Shown: positions 16,979 to 25,156 of the stretch, piece after piece
Layout of the letters: each line of letters starts with the position of its first letter
How positions within the stretch are numbered: position 1 is the first letter of the stretch
From: a virus
DNA length: 35,894 nt
IMG/VR virus record: IMGVR_UViG_3300022902_000042
Coordinates: 1-35,894 of that record
Strand: one strand, 5' to 3'
Position numbers and translations under genes: made by a program
Notes under the pieces: generated by a model
The model's database searches: none
What the model was told of the DNA's origin: nothing
What the model saw: the letters and a program-made list of their open reading frames with translations, nothing else

Positions 16979-19900
16979 ATGAGTGCGACCGTCACCCTGG
17001 AGGGTACAGACTACACTCGCGATAACAACGGGGCATTGATACTCAATATTGCCAATTGGCCCAAGTTCTTCCTCCTCGCGACCAATAACGGCACAATCCC
17101 CACCCACCACTCCCTCGCGGAATGGCTTGCCCAGTTCACTACCGTGAGTACTGTTAGCGGCATGAGGATATCGCAAGGCGGAGGCGACGCCGAACGAGAT
17201 ATCGGCGGCGCTAGCGTCCCAGAAACTGCTGGCTGGCGCAAACGCCCTCGGGACGGTGGCGCTGGTGTTGATGGTACTTGGACCGGGAATAAGGTCATCA
17301 AGCCTGACGGCAAATTTTCAACGCTGTTCACCGCAACTTATGATGCCTCTGTAAAGAGGTTTGATATGGTTAGAATAAGCGTCGGCGGTGGCCGTCAAGA
17401 GACCTTTAGGGTGTTCTCTGATAAAGACTATAAATCTTTTAGAGCCGGACTTGAGAAAGTAACGGATAGGTGGAAAAAGAACCTCGCGGCAGGCTCCCAC
17501 TTTAATGAGAATGCTTGGTCAGAGCCTGGCGCTGACGCCGAACCGAGGACCCTTGATCGGACGACCGGGCGAAGCAGAAGAGCCGCCGCCGCCAAGGCGG
17601 TGGCCGCTAAAATGCCCAAAAGAATGGACATGTCCGAAGAAGACATCGCTGCGTTTAAGCTCATAGACACGCAGAATGTCTTATTCATGAACATGGTATC
17701 AATTGCTGAGCGAAGCGGGATAACCAAAGGAAAAACAAAACTTAAGAACGCTAGCTCTTACACCGGCCGCCCCGAAGGGCTAATGTCAAGAACTGCATCT
17801 CCGACCGATGTTGGCGCATTTGTACACGCGACCACGGACCAGCTAGGCTCGCTCGCCCCGTTGATTAGATTCTTTTACTCTACCCGAACCGGCGCTGGGA
17901 AAGAAAGGGATGAGGAAGTTTTCTTTAGCGACCATATCCATGGGAAAAAGGTCGTGGAACTTGCCAAGGCAAGAAGTAACAACGATGCGTCAGTATTGAG
18001 CGATCGGAGCACTGACGGTACCAATGCGGGCATTAGGAGTTTTGAATGGGTATACGAAAACCGTCACTTTGGCGAAAACATACTCACTGCAAAGGTGGCG
18101 CTTTATTTTTCTTCTGTTGCCGATCTTGCGAATTCAAAGTATCATCAGTTTCTGTTCCTAACGGGCGACCGCCCTCGTCGCGCTGTTGCCGGCTTTGGCG
18201 AAGTCCCAGCCGCCGACGAAGACCTCATCGACATTATTAAAGCCGAAGATCAAGTTGTTCGCCGGAAGTTCAACATGAAGAAGTTGAATGAAGCAGCATG
18301 GAGTAAAAAGACGCCAGCCCCTAAAAGCTCGAAATCATACCGGGAGTTGAAAGCCGTGGTCGGCTGGAGCGTGCCGCAGCGCAAAACAGGAAGAATGACA
18401 AAAGATTTTATAGATTCTGTCAGGAAGACCCAGAAGACAATAAAGCTAAATCTTATTAAGTTTGACGTTAATTTTATGCAAGAGGGGCAGGTCATGTTAA
18501 ACATGCAGTTCGCCGGCAGCATTGGCAACTTCTTGGCGGATGAGGGCAAGACAGATGTCTTGGGCATGAGTGTGGTAGAGAAAAATCTCAGGACTACTCC
18601 AATTGATGTTCCAGTTGCGATCGGTGACCTGTATTTGGGTGACGGACGAAGACTTCTGCCGAGAGGATATATTGCTAGAACAACCAGGTTTAAAATAGGG
18701 AAGAACTTATCTAAGAGGTTTAACACGGACTTTAATCGGGGCATCCTGGGGCGCATAGGAACCTACACTGTCCCGCTGACGATCGCCGGCGTTGAGTATG
18801 AGATAGAAACCCTTAGATTAGAACATGATATATGGCTAGCAAAACTTGGGACAGCGGATACCGCCAAAAAGAAAAAAGAGATTCCTGCGATAATCGCAAG
18901 GATAAGGAAACGCCTCAAGTCGGCACAGCTAGTCAGAGAGAACATGGATAATCTTTTGCAGAAGGTGAAATACTCATCCTTCCTTACCCGGATAATGGCT
19001 AATAAAAAGATATATTATTCTACTATTCGCAAGACTGCGATAGGATCAGAGTTTGATCAGACTGGTAAAAAACAATCATCCGCCGCACCCAAGACTGCTG
19101 CCAAGGTAAGGTCGGCGTCTGACTCTGCGAAAAAGAACAAGGGTGGGTTTGAGCTACATGGCACGGCGTTCGTTGACCCAGTCGCAGCCTTCAGCGCTAG
19201 CGATATGCAAGTTGAGAATGCCGGAGAGATAACTGCCTACTTTATTAGGCTTGGGGACATTCTTGACGCAGCACTATTGGCAGCCAGAGACAGGAAAGAT
19301 ATCGGCATGATCATAGGATCATTTGACCCTAGGGAATTCGGTATCTTGACCCCGCAGACGTCACTTTCCCTAGCTGATATCCCAATTTCTATAGAAACCT
19401 TCGGAGAGTGGTTCCGGGAAAATATAGTATCACCCGGCATAGCAAAAATATCGTTTAGACGGTTTACGACACTTCTCATCAATGAGCTTGTAACGCCCTT
19501 GATAAATAACATGTACGGACCAGGAACAAATGTAAAAATGTTGTTTGATGTGTCAATCTTGCAGACTTCCGCAAACTTTGTTGGCGGCGGGGTTTATAAC
19601 GAAGACGACATAGGGACTAAAATGGCGATGGCATCCTCCGGACCGAATGTAAAGACCAACCAATATTTTATAATTACTTGCGACCAGATATCTACACGCC
19701 TCAGGGGAAGACAGTCGGAGGACGAAAAACGAGGCATATATCATCTGGTGTTGGGGGCGGATAGAGGTCTGGTAAAGTCATTTAGCTTCTCCGAGAAGCG
19801 TGTTCCCTATCTTCGGGCAATGAATTTAGCCAACGCCAACCTGGAGGGCGCACTGGTAATCCCGCAAGATGCGGAGTTGACCATGGTGGGCAATAATCTA

Positions 19901-20071
19901 TTTCAGAATGGACAAATGGTGTATATCAATGCCGACCTAGGCTTCGGCTCTGTTGTGGCTCAGAAGCTTGGTCTCGGAGGATATTACCGGGTATATAAAT
20001 CTGAGAACTTTATAGAATCTGGTAAATACGAGACAAAAATATCATGTATGTGGGAGCGAGGACCTAAATAG
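16979..20071 (+). CDS. Large baseplate protein, possibly hub
   Basis: 1030 aa. GAGG touches the ATG, close behind the wedge gene's stop. The N-terminal 100 residues are polar and Gly/Thr-rich. Residues 190-215 are Ala/Arg-rich. Around 480-560 a beta-rich part (LIKFDVNFMQEGQVMLNMQF, AGSIGNFL) resembles hub domains. The C-terminal 120 residues have HLVLGADRGLVKSFSFSEKR, DAELTMVGNNLFQNGQMVYI, FGSVVAQKLGLGGYYRVYKS and a final strand TKISCMWE. This end pattern occurs in large baseplate proteins of marine myoviruses and is like gpD/gp27-type hub barrels, where a 'LGLGGYY' turn precedes the last strands. I see no lysozyme motif. Hub assignment is tentative; baseplate location is likely. Confidence 0.55.
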   Translation: MSATVTLEGTDYTRDNNGALILNIANWPKFFLLATNNGTIPTHHSLAEWLAQFTTVSTVSGMRISQGGGDAERDIGGASVPETAGWRKRPRDGGAGVDGTWTGNKVIKPDGKFSTLFTATYDASVKRFDMVRISVGGGRQETFRVFSDKDYKSFRAGLEKVTDRWKKNLAAGSHFNENAWSEPGADAEPRTLDRTTGRSRRAAAAKAVAAKMPKRMDMSEEDIAAFKLIDTQNVLFMNMVSIAERSGITKGKTKLKNASSYTGRPEGLMSRTASPTDVGAFVHATTDQLGSLAPLIRFFYSTRTGAGKERDEEVFFSDHIHGKKVVELAKARSNNDASVLSDRSTDGTNAGIRSFEWVYENRHFGENILTAKVALYFSSVADLANSKYHQFLFLTGDRPRRAVAGFGEVPAADEDLIDIIKAEDQVVRRKFNMKKLNEAAWSKKTPAPKSSKSYRELKAVVGWSVPQRKTGRMTKDFIDSVRKTQKTIKLNLIKFDVNFMQEGQVMLNMQFAGSIGNFLADEGKTDVLGMSVVEKNLRTTPIDVPVAIGDLYLGDGRRLLPRGYIARTTRFKIGKNLSKRFNTDFNRGILGRIGTYTVPLTIAGVEYEIETLRLEHDIWLAKLGTADTAKKKKEIPAIIARIRKRLKSAQLVRENMDNLLQKVKYSSFLTRIMANKKIYYSTIRKTAIGSEFDQTGKKQSSAAPKTAAKVRSASDSAKKNKGGFELHGTAFVDPVAAFSASDMQVENAGEITAYFIRLGDILDAALLAARDRKDIGMIIGSFDPREFGILTPQTSLSLADIPISIETFGEWFRENIVSPGIAKISFRRFTTLLINELVTPLINNMYGPGTNVKMLFDVSILQTSANFVGGGVYNEDDIGTKMAMASSGPNVKTNQYFIITCDQISTRLRGRQSEDEKRGIYHLVLGADRGLVKSFSFSEKRVPYLRAMNLANANLEGALVIPQDAELTMVGNNLFQNGQMVYINADLGFGSVVAQKLGLGGYYRVYKSENFIESGKYETKISCMWERGPK

Positions 20072-20089
20072 TCCGGAGTAAAAAACAAA

Positions 20090-21529
20090 ATGGCACAAGG
20101 TAGAACACCACTCGCGGAGAATCAAAAATCTTTTGGGGCCAACGACCTCGGCTCAGAAGTGCTTTTTCAGCAGCGGCTGAGATATGAGTTTCTTGTATAC
20201 CCTCTTTTCGAGACCACAAAATCTTTTGATTTCTGGAGACAAGACCGCTATTACGGGAGGATATCTACAAGCGGCAACTCGGTACAGGCCCTAGAGTCTA
20301 ACCTTAAGCCCCTAAGATATGCCGGCAGCGAGCCAATTTTTGCAGTCAACTTCGTCGCCGACGCCTGGAGAGACTTTGTGGAGAAGGTCCGGGAACTTAC
20401 CGCTCGCGGGGTTCTATACTCTGACGGCGCATATGCAGACTTGCAAGCAAAAAAGGGGTGGCAATCTCCAACAGAAGAATATCACGAGTATATGACAGAG
20501 ACTATCTATCCAGTTTTTGCAGAATCATTTCTCGGAGATTACGAGAACCGAAAGAGACTCAAGAACCTAAAGGGGTTTCTTGATGTGTTCATGGATTTTT
20601 GCCAGGAAATAATCAGCACTGGCGGACCAGTAACTATGTCTGGCTACTTGGAGAGTGTTCTTTGCTCTGTGATGAACACGGGTTTAGTCATAGAAATAGA
20701 TTCCGCGGATCACGGAGATGATTATGCAAAGGTTCGCGATTTCCTATCAGACAAGAACTTCAACCTAATCACAAACCTTGCCTCTCACTATGGCTTCTCT
20801 CTGGACAAAAATGCACCTTGGCGATTTGTTGCTGATATTTCTTCCGCAGCAATGCAGGAATATATGGTCGGCGTTTATATGTTCTCTCCCTTGATTGACT
20901 TTCGTAACGGAGTGGGGGTATGCCGCAAACCAACATTGAACGAAATAAATGCCCAGCCAGAGCCATACGGCTTTTCCACAATACCAGGATTGCTGTCAAC
21001 TATTCGCCACGCCACCGGATATCCAGGATATTCTGGTGTTCTTGCATCTCGTTCTAATATGGGGGTTTTTGATATTCTCTTCAATACCGCCTTCTTGGAG
21101 ACTTGGAGAAACGACATTGATCTCCTTAAGCTTTATCTAGTAGACATGTACAATCGGTATGTTCTAGACAATCCACACCTTGTCCAGTACCGCCACAATA
21201 CTGACGGATGTGTTGAGAGAAGGAACGAGGTAACGACAAGGACTGTCACAAGCACAGAGGTGTTTGATAATGTCCTTGGCGCTTACCGTGACAAATGGCA
21301 CCTTCGGACATTCTATGTTTTGCGCTTGCTTGAAAGACTATCGGACAAAACAAGGCAGCAAAAGGAAAAAGATATCAGAGACGCATATAACATGTACGAC
21401 GCACTTCCAGGCTCCTCCGACCAAAAGTACTATGCCGCCTTGAGCCACATGCAGTCAGAAGCTTTAGGACCAGTCAACACGGGTAACTTGACGTTTGACA
21501 CTGTTGGTGGTATACTGAGAAAAGACTGA
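20090..21529 (+). CDS. Structural protein of unknown function (baseplate block)
   Basis: 479 aa, CCGGAG upstream of the ATG. It is rich in aromatic residues with mixed helix and strand. Notable segments are RLRYEFLVYPLFETTKSFDF, FLDVFMDFCQEIISTGGPVT, MSGYLESVLCSVMNTGLVIE, YAKVRDFLSDKNFNLITNLA and FSLDKNAPWRFVADISS. Similar 'GFxxDKNxPWRLVAD' segments occur in unassigned structural proteins of marine T4-like phages. It has no signal peptide, transmembrane helix or catalytic motif. It closes the tail/baseplate block, 18 bases before the polymerase gene. A peripheral baseplate or neck role is an inference. Confidence 0.5.
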   Translation: MAQGRTPLAENQKSFGANDLGSEVLFQQRLRYEFLVYPLFETTKSFDFWRQDRYYGRISTSGNSVQALESNLKPLRYAGSEPIFAVNFVADAWRDFVEKVRELTARGVLYSDGAYADLQAKKGWQSPTEEYHEYMTETIYPVFAESFLGDYENRKRLKNLKGFLDVFMDFCQEIISTGGPVTMSGYLESVLCSVMNTGLVIEIDSADHGDDYAKVRDFLSDKNFNLITNLASHYGFSLDKNAPWRFVADISSAAMQEYMVGVYMFSPLIDFRNGVGVCRKPTLNEINAQPEPYGFSTIPGLLSTIRHATGYPGYSGVLASRSNMGVFDILFNTAFLETWRNDIDLLKLYLVDMYNRYVLDNPHLVQYRHNTDGCVERRNEVTTRTVTSTEVFDNVLGAYRDKWHLRTFYVLRLLERLSDKTRQQKEKDIRDAYNMYDALPGSSDQKYYAALSHMQSEALGPVNTGNLTFDTVGGILRKD

Positions 21530-21547
21530 CGAGAAAGGCGACTCCTG

Positions 21548-22762
21548 TTGTTATTCCAAACCTTAGACGATAAATCTGAATGCGTTGGCATGTATGCCGA
21601 CGGCAAGATCATGTTTGATGCTGGGGATTTCCCCACCGACCTAACCGGATCCTGGAAATATACAGAACATATGAAGGACACTGACGGCGTAGAGTATGCC
21701 AACTTATACGTGCAAAACCAAACAATATCAGAGTGTGCCCCAGAGTATCTCCGCGATGATTGGGCACGAGTCTCTTCTAAGCTCAAAGCATTCTCCCGAG
21801 CCTGCGCATTGTCACGGGTAGATATGACCGGCAATTGCATTTACGATGTTGTCCCGGAGAGGTTCTTGGCAGACATGTGTGAAGTGAAAAATCAGATAAC
21901 ATCTCATGTTCTAAGCAACTACGAGAAACCACAGAGATACCGTTTCCTCCTCAAGACTTGCCAGCTTTTAGAATCCATCTCAAACCGCCGGCTACACATT
22001 GACCGTCGTGAACTAGAGGTGATAAGACAAGCAAACGATGTGCCGGCTACTGCAGCTTTGGCGGCGGCGGCACCGTACATCCGTTATAATCAGTTCGGCA
22101 CTAAGACCGGCAGGCTCACAACCGTGCCAAGCTCGTTTCCGATACTTACGATGAAAAAGGAATACAGAAGAGTTGTCTTGCCCGATAACGATAAGTTTAT
22201 TGAACTAGACTTTAATGGCGCAGAGGCAAGAGTCGTGCTTGGAATACTCGGCAAGACACAGCCAGATTATGATATCCACCAATATCATATGGACTCTGTA
22301 TTCCCCACCGGTACTACCCGATCTCAGGCAAAGACCGCATTTTTTGCATGGCTTTACGGGGCAAAAACAAAAGAAATACAGAAGTACACGCCAGAGCTAG
22401 AGAAAGTCTACGACAAAGAAGCTATTCTGGACAAGTGCTGGGACGGCAAACAAGTAGTCACAGAATACCGGAGAAGAATTTTGTGCCCAGATGCTCATCA
22501 CGCCTTGAACTATGTCGTCCAGGCAACGGCGGCAGAATTAACTATTTTGCAGGCGCTCAAGATAAAGCATTTCCTAGACAGCCGGCAGACAAAGACACAA
22601 ATAGCCTGCCTCATCCATGACGCAGTCGTGCTGGACTTCTCAAACGAGGATGAAAAGTACTTGCCAGAGATTAATAAGCTCATGTCTTCAACTAATTTTG
22701 GCACTTTCAAGATAAATACTAGCGAAGGTCTAAATCTGGGCCAACTACGGGATATAAAATAG
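21548..22762 (+). CDS. polA: Short family A DNA polymerase, no exonuclease domain
   Basis: 404 aa. TTG 21548 has AGAAAGG 9 bases upstream; ATG 21590 is the alternative. Family A motifs are complete: TGRL (187-190), motif A ELDFNGAEARVV with catalytic Asp221, motif B RSQAKTAFFAWLYG with Arg258, Lys262, Phe266 and Tyr270, then YVVQATAAEL (322-331) and motif C LIHDAVV with His357-Asp358. Phe266 matches Phe762 of E. coli Pol I. The Glu that follows the motif C Asp in most relatives is Ala359 here. The first 135 residues are too short and lack DxE/DxxD motifs for a 3'-5' proofreading domain, and the 5' nuclease is a separate gene at 26668. Beside the DnaE polymerase this enzyme may serve gap filling and primer removal. 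Confidence 0.85.
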   Translation: MLFQTLDDKSECVGMYADGKIMFDAGDFPTDLTGSWKYTEHMKDTDGVEYANLYVQNQTISECAPEYLRDDWARVSSKLKAFSRACALSRVDMTGNCIYDVVPERFLADMCEVKNQITSHVLSNYEKPQRYRFLLKTCQLLESISNRRLHIDRRELEVIRQANDVPATAALAAAAPYIRYNQFGTKTGRLTTVPSSFPILTMKKEYRRVVLPDNDKFIELDFNGAEARVVLGILGKTQPDYDIHQYHMDSVFPTGTTRSQAKTAFFAWLYGAKTKEIQKYTPELEKVYDKEAILDKCWDGKQVVTEYRRRILCPDAHHALNYVVQATAAELTILQALKIKHFLDSRQTKTQIACLIHDAVVLDFSNEDEKYLPEINKLMSSTNFGTFKINTSEGLNLGQLRDIK

Positions 22763-23611
22763 ATGGATAAAGTCGTGGGAATTGGAAAGTTTGGGTGTAT
22801 GGTCGCAGAGGAGTTTACGACATACCCAGAATACAGGATATACCAAATTGGACCGGCAAACCCTGGCAAAGCCGACCTTGAAGTACCACTCCAGGCAAGC
22901 ATAGAAGACTATGAGAGCACTGCCAACTCTGATGAGATCGCAATATATTTGCGGAGCATTAAGAAAAAGGACGGTGTTCTAGTAATCTTATCCGGCGGCG
23001 ATCCAATTAATGGAATCGCCCTAAGGGTCTTGGAACAAATAAAAGATTCTAAAGTAACCGTCCTATATGTGGCACCTGACCGGCAAATTATGTCGGATAT
23101 TCAAAAGCGAGATGACAAGATAGTCTTTGGGATTCTACAGGAATATGCCCGCAGCGGAGTTATCGCCGAGGTTTTATTACTTGGACGCCCAGCGGTTGAG
23201 AATTTAGTCGGTGACGTTCCGATAAGTGAATATGAGAAAAGCACAAACCACTTCATCGCATATATCGTAGCGATGGTTAACTATTTTAAGAATACGGAGT
23301 CTGTTTTTGAAAGCCGAGCAGAGAAGGCCAACATCTCCAGAATCGCGACTTACGGGGTTGCCTCCCTGGAACCCTCAGCGGACATAAACTATTTATTTCC
23401 ATTGAGTGATTGGCAGGACGCTCACTTTTATTATGGGATCCCAGAAGGCGAACTCTCAAAAAATGCGAGCCTCATGAGAGAGATTAAGGATCAGGCAAGG
23501 AGGTTTTCAAAAGAGGGGATCAACACGGGCTTTTCAGTGCACTCCACAACTTTTGAAAATATAATGGTATTGTGCACCGCCGGCACAAAGGACGTCCAAG
23601 AAGCACAGTGA
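22763..23611 (+). CDS. Divergent tubulin/FtsZ-like protein (candidate)
   Basis: 282 aa. The ATG follows the polymerase stop with no gap. The order of elements follows the FtsZ/tubulin GTPase fold: strand and glycine loop VVGIGKFGCMVAEEF (4-18), strand RIYQIG (25-30), strand and loop GVLVILSGGDPINGIALRVL (71-90) where FtsZ has its GGGTGTG loop, strand VTVLYVAPD (98-106), helix IVFGILQEYARSGV, strand AEVLLLG followed by AVENLVGD (144-151), and the core-type helix FIAYIVAMVNYFKNT (164-178). A C-terminal half of strands follows (RIATYGVASLEP, FYYGIPEGEL, GFSVHSTTFENIMVLCTAGT). The usual GGGTGSG is weakened to SGGDPING. Filament formation for positioning of DNA or capsids, as for PhuZ of jumbo phages, is speculative. 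A Rossmann-type regulator is the alternative. Confidence 0.45.
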   Translation: MDKVVGIGKFGCMVAEEFTTYPEYRIYQIGPANPGKADLEVPLQASIEDYESTANSDEIAIYLRSIKKKDGVLVILSGGDPINGIALRVLEQIKDSKVTVLYVAPDRQIMSDIQKRDDKIVFGILQEYARSGVIAEVLLLGRPAVENLVGDVPISEYEKSTNHFIAYIVAMVNYFKNTESVFESRAEKANISRIATYGVASLEPSADINYLFPLSDWQDAHFYYGIPEGELSKNASLMREIKDQARRFSKEGINTGFSVHSTTFENIMVLCTAGTKDVQEAQ

Positions 23612-23631
23612 AGTTACTACATTCTGTAACT
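23612..23631 (+). promoter_or_regulatory. Operator-like inverted repeat
   Basis: AGTTAC, 8 bases, GTAACT: a perfect 6-bp inverted repeat that overlaps the first bases of the late-type motif at 23630. It is placed where a repressor or activator could act. It starts one base after the upstream stop. Confidence 0.3.
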
Positions 23632-23638
23632 ATATAAG
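23630..23638 (+). promoter_or_regulatory. Putative late promoter element, site 6
   Basis: CTATATAAG in the gap before the 23687 gene, the only copy of the shared motif found in a gap outside the head/tail region. Confidence 0.35.
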
Positions 23639-23650
23639 GAGAGCACTTTT

Positions 23651-23680
23651 ATGTGTATTCTTTTATATAGAGGTAAGTGA
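23651..23680 (+). CDS. Possible 9-codon leader peptide
   Basis: ATG 23651 has an ideal AGGAGA site 8 bases upstream and reads MCILLYRGK before a TGA at 23678. The stop is 6 bases before the start of the next gene and in the same frame. It may be a leader peptide coupling translation to the downstream gene, or the remnant of a longer N-terminus. Only the ribosome-binding site and spacing support it. Confidence 0.3.
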   Translation: MCILLYRGK

Positions 23681-23686
23681 GTCTTG

Positions 23687-24175
23687 ATGAATAACCACAA
23701 CCCCCGACGCGGCGTCCTCCTAGCCTCCTTTCTGGCTTCTGCCACGGAAGACGCCGTCATGGTAGAGGTACAGGCCATCGCCGATACCATGGACCTGACG
23801 AACAATCTGATATTTTTGTTGCAGGACAAAGAGAACCCAGAAAATAAGATACTAACTTATAACGCTGCCGTTGAAAGAGGGCAGGCGTATAACCCACGCT
23901 TGTTTACTATGCGAGTCCATCGTAAAAAGCAGACAGCAACTCTTTATACGATCAATGCACTAAACCTTGCTGTCGCCCAAGACCACGAGGGACAGACGGG
24001 GAAGCACCTAAAGCTAGATTGGGAAAAGTATGCCAATTGTATCCTGCTAGCAACCTCCGGGAAACTTAATGTTTGCCCGGTAGAGGTAACGAAGGTCTTT
24101 AAGATAGAGCCCGAAGAACCGGTGCCCGCCACCGAAGACCCAGCGCCCGTCGCTGAAGACAAAAAAGAAGAGTAG
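23687..24175 (+). CDS. Conserved hypothetical protein with acidic tail
   Basis: 162 aa from ATG 23687; TTG 23684 in the same frame adds one residue. GAGGTAAGTGA lies upstream. The folded part (residues 5-135) is mixed alpha/beta: RRGVLLASFLASATEDAVMV, NNLIFLLQDKENPENKILTY, RLFTMRVHRKKQTATLYTIN, LKLDWEKYANCILLA, LNVCPVEVTKVFKI. The last 25 residues are Pro/Glu/Asp-rich and disordered (EEPVPATEDPAPVAEDKKEE). Acidic tails of this sort are common on phage DNA-metabolism proteins that contact partners. It stands directly before SSB. I recall similar proteins in marine T4-like phages without known function. Confidence 0.6.
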   Translation: MNNHNPRRGVLLASFLASATEDAVMVEVQAIADTMDLTNNLIFLLQDKENPENKILTYNAAVERGQAYNPRLFTMRVHRKKQTATLYTINALNLAVAQDHEGQTGKHLKLDWEKYANCILLATSGKLNVCPVEVTKVFKIEPEEPVPATEDPAPVAEDKKEE

Positions 24176-24212
24176 TTCTCCCTTTAGGACGTAGAGCACC
24201 CCTAAGCTCCTC

Positions 24213-24241
24213 TTAATCTTGCTGGAACGAAAAAAGATTAA
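24213..24241 (+). other. AT-rich inverted repeat before SSB promoter
   Basis: TTAATCTT and AAGATTAA are perfect 8-bp arms around 13 bases, followed by TTATTTACT. It could be a weak terminator for the upstream unit or a protein-binding site next to the SSB promoter. Confidence 0.35.
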
Positions 24242-24268
24242 TTATTTACTATAAACCAAGCTAGCTTG

Positions 24269-24277
24269 TGCTATAAT
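24269..24277 (+). promoter_or_regulatory. Extended -10 promoter for SSB
   Basis: TGCTATAAT is a perfect extended -10 (TGnTATAAT), 36 bases before the SSB ATG, in a 138-base gap. No good -35 is seen, as is usual for extended -10 promoters. It points to early or middle expression by host sigma70 RNA polymerase. Confidence 0.75.
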
Positions 24278-24313
24278 AGATACATGGTCAACTAACCAGT
24301 AAAGGAGAAATAA

Positions 24314-25096
24314 ATGGGTATTGATCTTACCAAGATGCGGGAGAAGCACGCTGCTTTAACCAACAAGGGCTCTAGTAGTTCCGAGGACTATTGGAAACCG
24401 GATGAGGGAACTCATCAAATTCGTTTAGTGTGTCCACCGAGTGGAGATCCATTCTTTGAGGCATACTATCACTACGGCATGGGAGCCGAGGGCAAGACTA
24501 CTGTTTTGAGTCCTCGTACTAGCGGTCAACCTGACCCAATCGCAGAATGGGGTACCCGCCTCTGGAATGAAGGCACCGAGGCATCGAAGGAAGCTGCCAA
24601 GCGCTTTTGGCCCAAGATGCGTGTCTTCGCTCCGATCGTCGTTCGCGGCGAAGAAAATAAGGGCGTTCGCTGGTGGGGCTTCTCACGCACCACCTATCAG
24701 GCACTACTCGATGTAGTCCTGGACCCAGAATATGGGGATGTCACTGATGTTGACGCCGGAACAGATATCCGTATTGACTACGGAAAGAAGTCCGGTCAAC
24801 AGTTCCCAACTACTGATGTACGCCCAATGCGCCGCACCAGTAAGCTAGCGGAAACTGATGCCGAGGTTACCACTATGCTCGCGAGCATCAAGACTGCCGA
24901 TGAGCTTTTTGAGGTAGCAACTTATGAGGCATGCGAAAAGGTATTGAATGATACTTTAGGGGAGTCTGATACCGAATCCGGCGAAGAGACTACTCGGTAT
25001 GCTAGCACTGATGGCAATACCGGCAATAAGGGAGGCACCAACAGCCTCGAAACCGTGTCGGATATTGAGACAGCGTTTGATGATCTACTGGCGTAG
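24314..25096 (+). CDS. Single-stranded DNA-binding protein (gp32-like)
   Basis: 260 aa, AAAGGAGAAAT ribosome-binding site. Features are a basic N-terminal arm (LTKMREKHAAL), a core with YWKPDEGTHQIRLVCPPSGD, FFEAYYHYGM, WPKMRVFAPIVVRG, VRWWGFSRTTYQALLDVVLD, DIRIDYGKKS, and a Ser/Thr/Asp/Glu-rich C-terminal tail ending ETAFDDLLA. Basic arm, OB core and acidic tail are the gp32 layout; the DDLL end is where replication partners bind. Only two cysteines are present, far apart (about 40 and 208), so the zinc site of T4 gp32 is absent. It is expressed from its own extended -10 promoter and is followed by uvsX, making a recombination pair. Confidence 0.85.
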   Translation: MGIDLTKMREKHAALTNKGSSSSEDYWKPDEGTHQIRLVCPPSGDPFFEAYYHYGMGAEGKTTVLSPRTSGQPDPIAEWGTRLWNEGTEASKEAAKRFWPKMRVFAPIVVRGEENKGVRWWGFSRTTYQALLDVVLDPEYGDVTDVDAGTDIRIDYGKKSGQQFPTTDVRPMRRTSKLAETDAEVTTMLASIKTADELFEVATYEACEKVLNDTLGESDTESGEETTRYASTDGNTGNKGGTNSLETVSDIETAFDDLLA

Positions 25097-25105
25097 TTGG
25101 CCGCC

Positions 25106-25139
25106 TAACCCGCAGGGAGGCACGGGGTTACAGGTGCCT
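25106..25139 (+). promoter_or_regulatory. Possible RNA pseudoknot before uvsX
   Basis: Stem 1 pairs TAACCC (25106-25111) with GGGTTA (25125-25130); stem 2 pairs AGGCAC (25118-25123) with GTGCCT (25134-25139). The arms interleave, so they form either an H-type pseudoknot or two exclusive hairpins. The element ends 8 bases before the GGAG of uvsX. No T tract follows, so it is not a normal terminator. The loop over stem 1 is only 3 bases, which is tight. Confidence 0.4.
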
Positions 25140-25156
25140 CTCCTTATGGAGACAGA

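Noticed and set aside
20063-20069. CTAAATA as a cyanophage-type late promoter before the 20090 gene
   Set aside because: It overlaps the last codons of the baseplate gene and does not match the motif shared by the other gaps.
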